Assembly: GCA_013314775.1 (NCBI GenBank) | Contig: JABUFB010000001.1 | Location: forward strand, 62,001-126,000 | Direction of reading: 5' to 3' | Origin: Armatimonadota bacterium | GTDB lineage: Bacteria > Armatimonadota > Zipacnadia > Zipacnadales > JABUFB01 | Length of the DNA: 64,000 nt | In this document: piece after piece, positions 63,858 through 64,000 of the stretch | Layout of the letters: every line of letters begins with the position of its first letter | Numbering within the stretch: position 1 is the first letter of the stretch | Translations under genes and position numbers: made by a program | Notes under the pieces: generated by a model | Database searches by the model: none | Told to the model about the DNA's origin: nothing | What the model saw: only the letters and a program-made list of their open reading frames with translations

Positions 63858-63922
63858 GGCAAACAGTTCCTCCTCGGGTTGAGTGTGGTGCTACCGCGCG
63901 CTCCGGACATTGCGGCAGAGTG

Positions 63923-63953
63923 CGCCCCGGGGCAATCAGTTCACCCCGGGGCG
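63923..63953. terminator. GC hairpin upstream of the last prepilin gene
   Basis: A perfect 10-bp stem (CGCCCCGGGG / CCCCGGGGCG), extended by G-U pairs, lies between the probable pgk stop and the prepilin gene. It lacks a long T run. Confidence 0.5.
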
Positions 63954-63967
63954 TGCTCCAGTTCCCT

Positions 63968-64000
63968 TCACAGGTCGTCGAGAGCGTCAATACCAGGCAG
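63968..64000 (-). CDS. pgk: probable 3' end of phosphoglycerate kinase, partial
   Basis: Only the last ten codons and a TGA are inside the window: LPGIDALDDL. Phosphoglycerate kinases usually end with a similar segment (LPGIAAL plus a few residues). The position upstream of tpiA also fits a glycolytic cluster. The evidence is short, so the name is tentative. Confidence 0.4.
   Translation of the reverse strand: MPGIDALDDL

Overview
This is a GC-rich bacterial chromosome segment with no rRNA, tRNA, phage, plasmid or CRISPR signature. It is most likely from an Armatimonadota bacterium, probably a metagenome-type genome. The main reason is four prepilin-like proteins that share the sequence style [21 protein letters not shown] and a C-terminal DGHAKW-type motif. 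Sulfatase, sialidase, CBM9-like and URO-D-like genes and dispersed hairpin repeats fit the same group or its Planctomycetota-like neighbours. This assignment rests on recognising protein families by eye; no search was run.

Layout. 1-674: start of a PilC/GspF gene that runs off the edge. 675-991: repeats. 992-9267 (minus): a catabolic cluster with a 1612-residue secreted multidomain protein, an MFS transporter, a LolA/RseB-like protein and a sulfatase. 9519-11789 (minus): ruvC-ruvA-ruvB. 11958-16794 (plus): a secreted esterase, a Gfo/Idh oxidoreductase and panC-panD-nadC. 16896-20370 (plus): an Arg-rich membrane protein, then fhs and folD for one-carbon metabolism. 20456-21515 (minus): queD-queC. 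21719-25721 (plus): an exported tandem methyltransferase, a prepilin, a URO-D-like protein and another prepilin. 25805-31683 (minus): a sialidase remnant, ACT protein plus UPF0210, a PLP amino-acid enzyme, a secreted hydrolase, a TRIC channel and a CBM9-like protein. 31687-37947 (minus): a double-length uvrA. 38226-43830: small genes, a third prepilin, an ARPP-1 protein, a 2-hydroxyacid dehydrogenase and an unusual phosphoglycerate mutase. 44498-51734: an OmpR-type regulator, a GT39-like membrane protein, ceramidase-like and PHP genes, an M20 peptidase and a CBS protein. 51897-58308 (minus): a T-box-led branched-chain amino acid operon ilvD-ilvB-ilvN-(membrane protein)-ilvC. 58674-64000: ftsZ, a glutamate-synthase-like FMN protein, a PadR regulator, tpiA, a fourth prepilin and the last codons of a probable pgk.

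How the genes work together. The ilv set provides valine, isoleucine and leucine precursors and is controlled by tRNA charging through the T-box. panC and panD supply pantothenate. fhs and folD form part of the folate one-carbon route. tpiA, the phosphoglycerate mutase and the probable pgk belong to lower glycolysis. Many genes overlap by 1-4 bases or lie a few bases apart, as in operons, and several transcription units end in strong GC hairpins.

Most notable. (1) The phosphoglycerate mutase is circularly permuted: the half that normally follows comes first, and the DGWG/GNSE half comes last. (2) FolD lacks the cyclohydrolase lysine and glutamine. (3) UvrA is a fusion of two complete UvrA units plus a C-terminal extension. 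(4) A methyltransferase has two SAM domains behind a signal peptide. (5) The 5' end of ilvB is duplicated in frame. (6) A 130-nt strongly paired element lies in front of the ACT/UPF0210 pair. (7) A dispersed hairpin repeat family occurs at both ends of the window.
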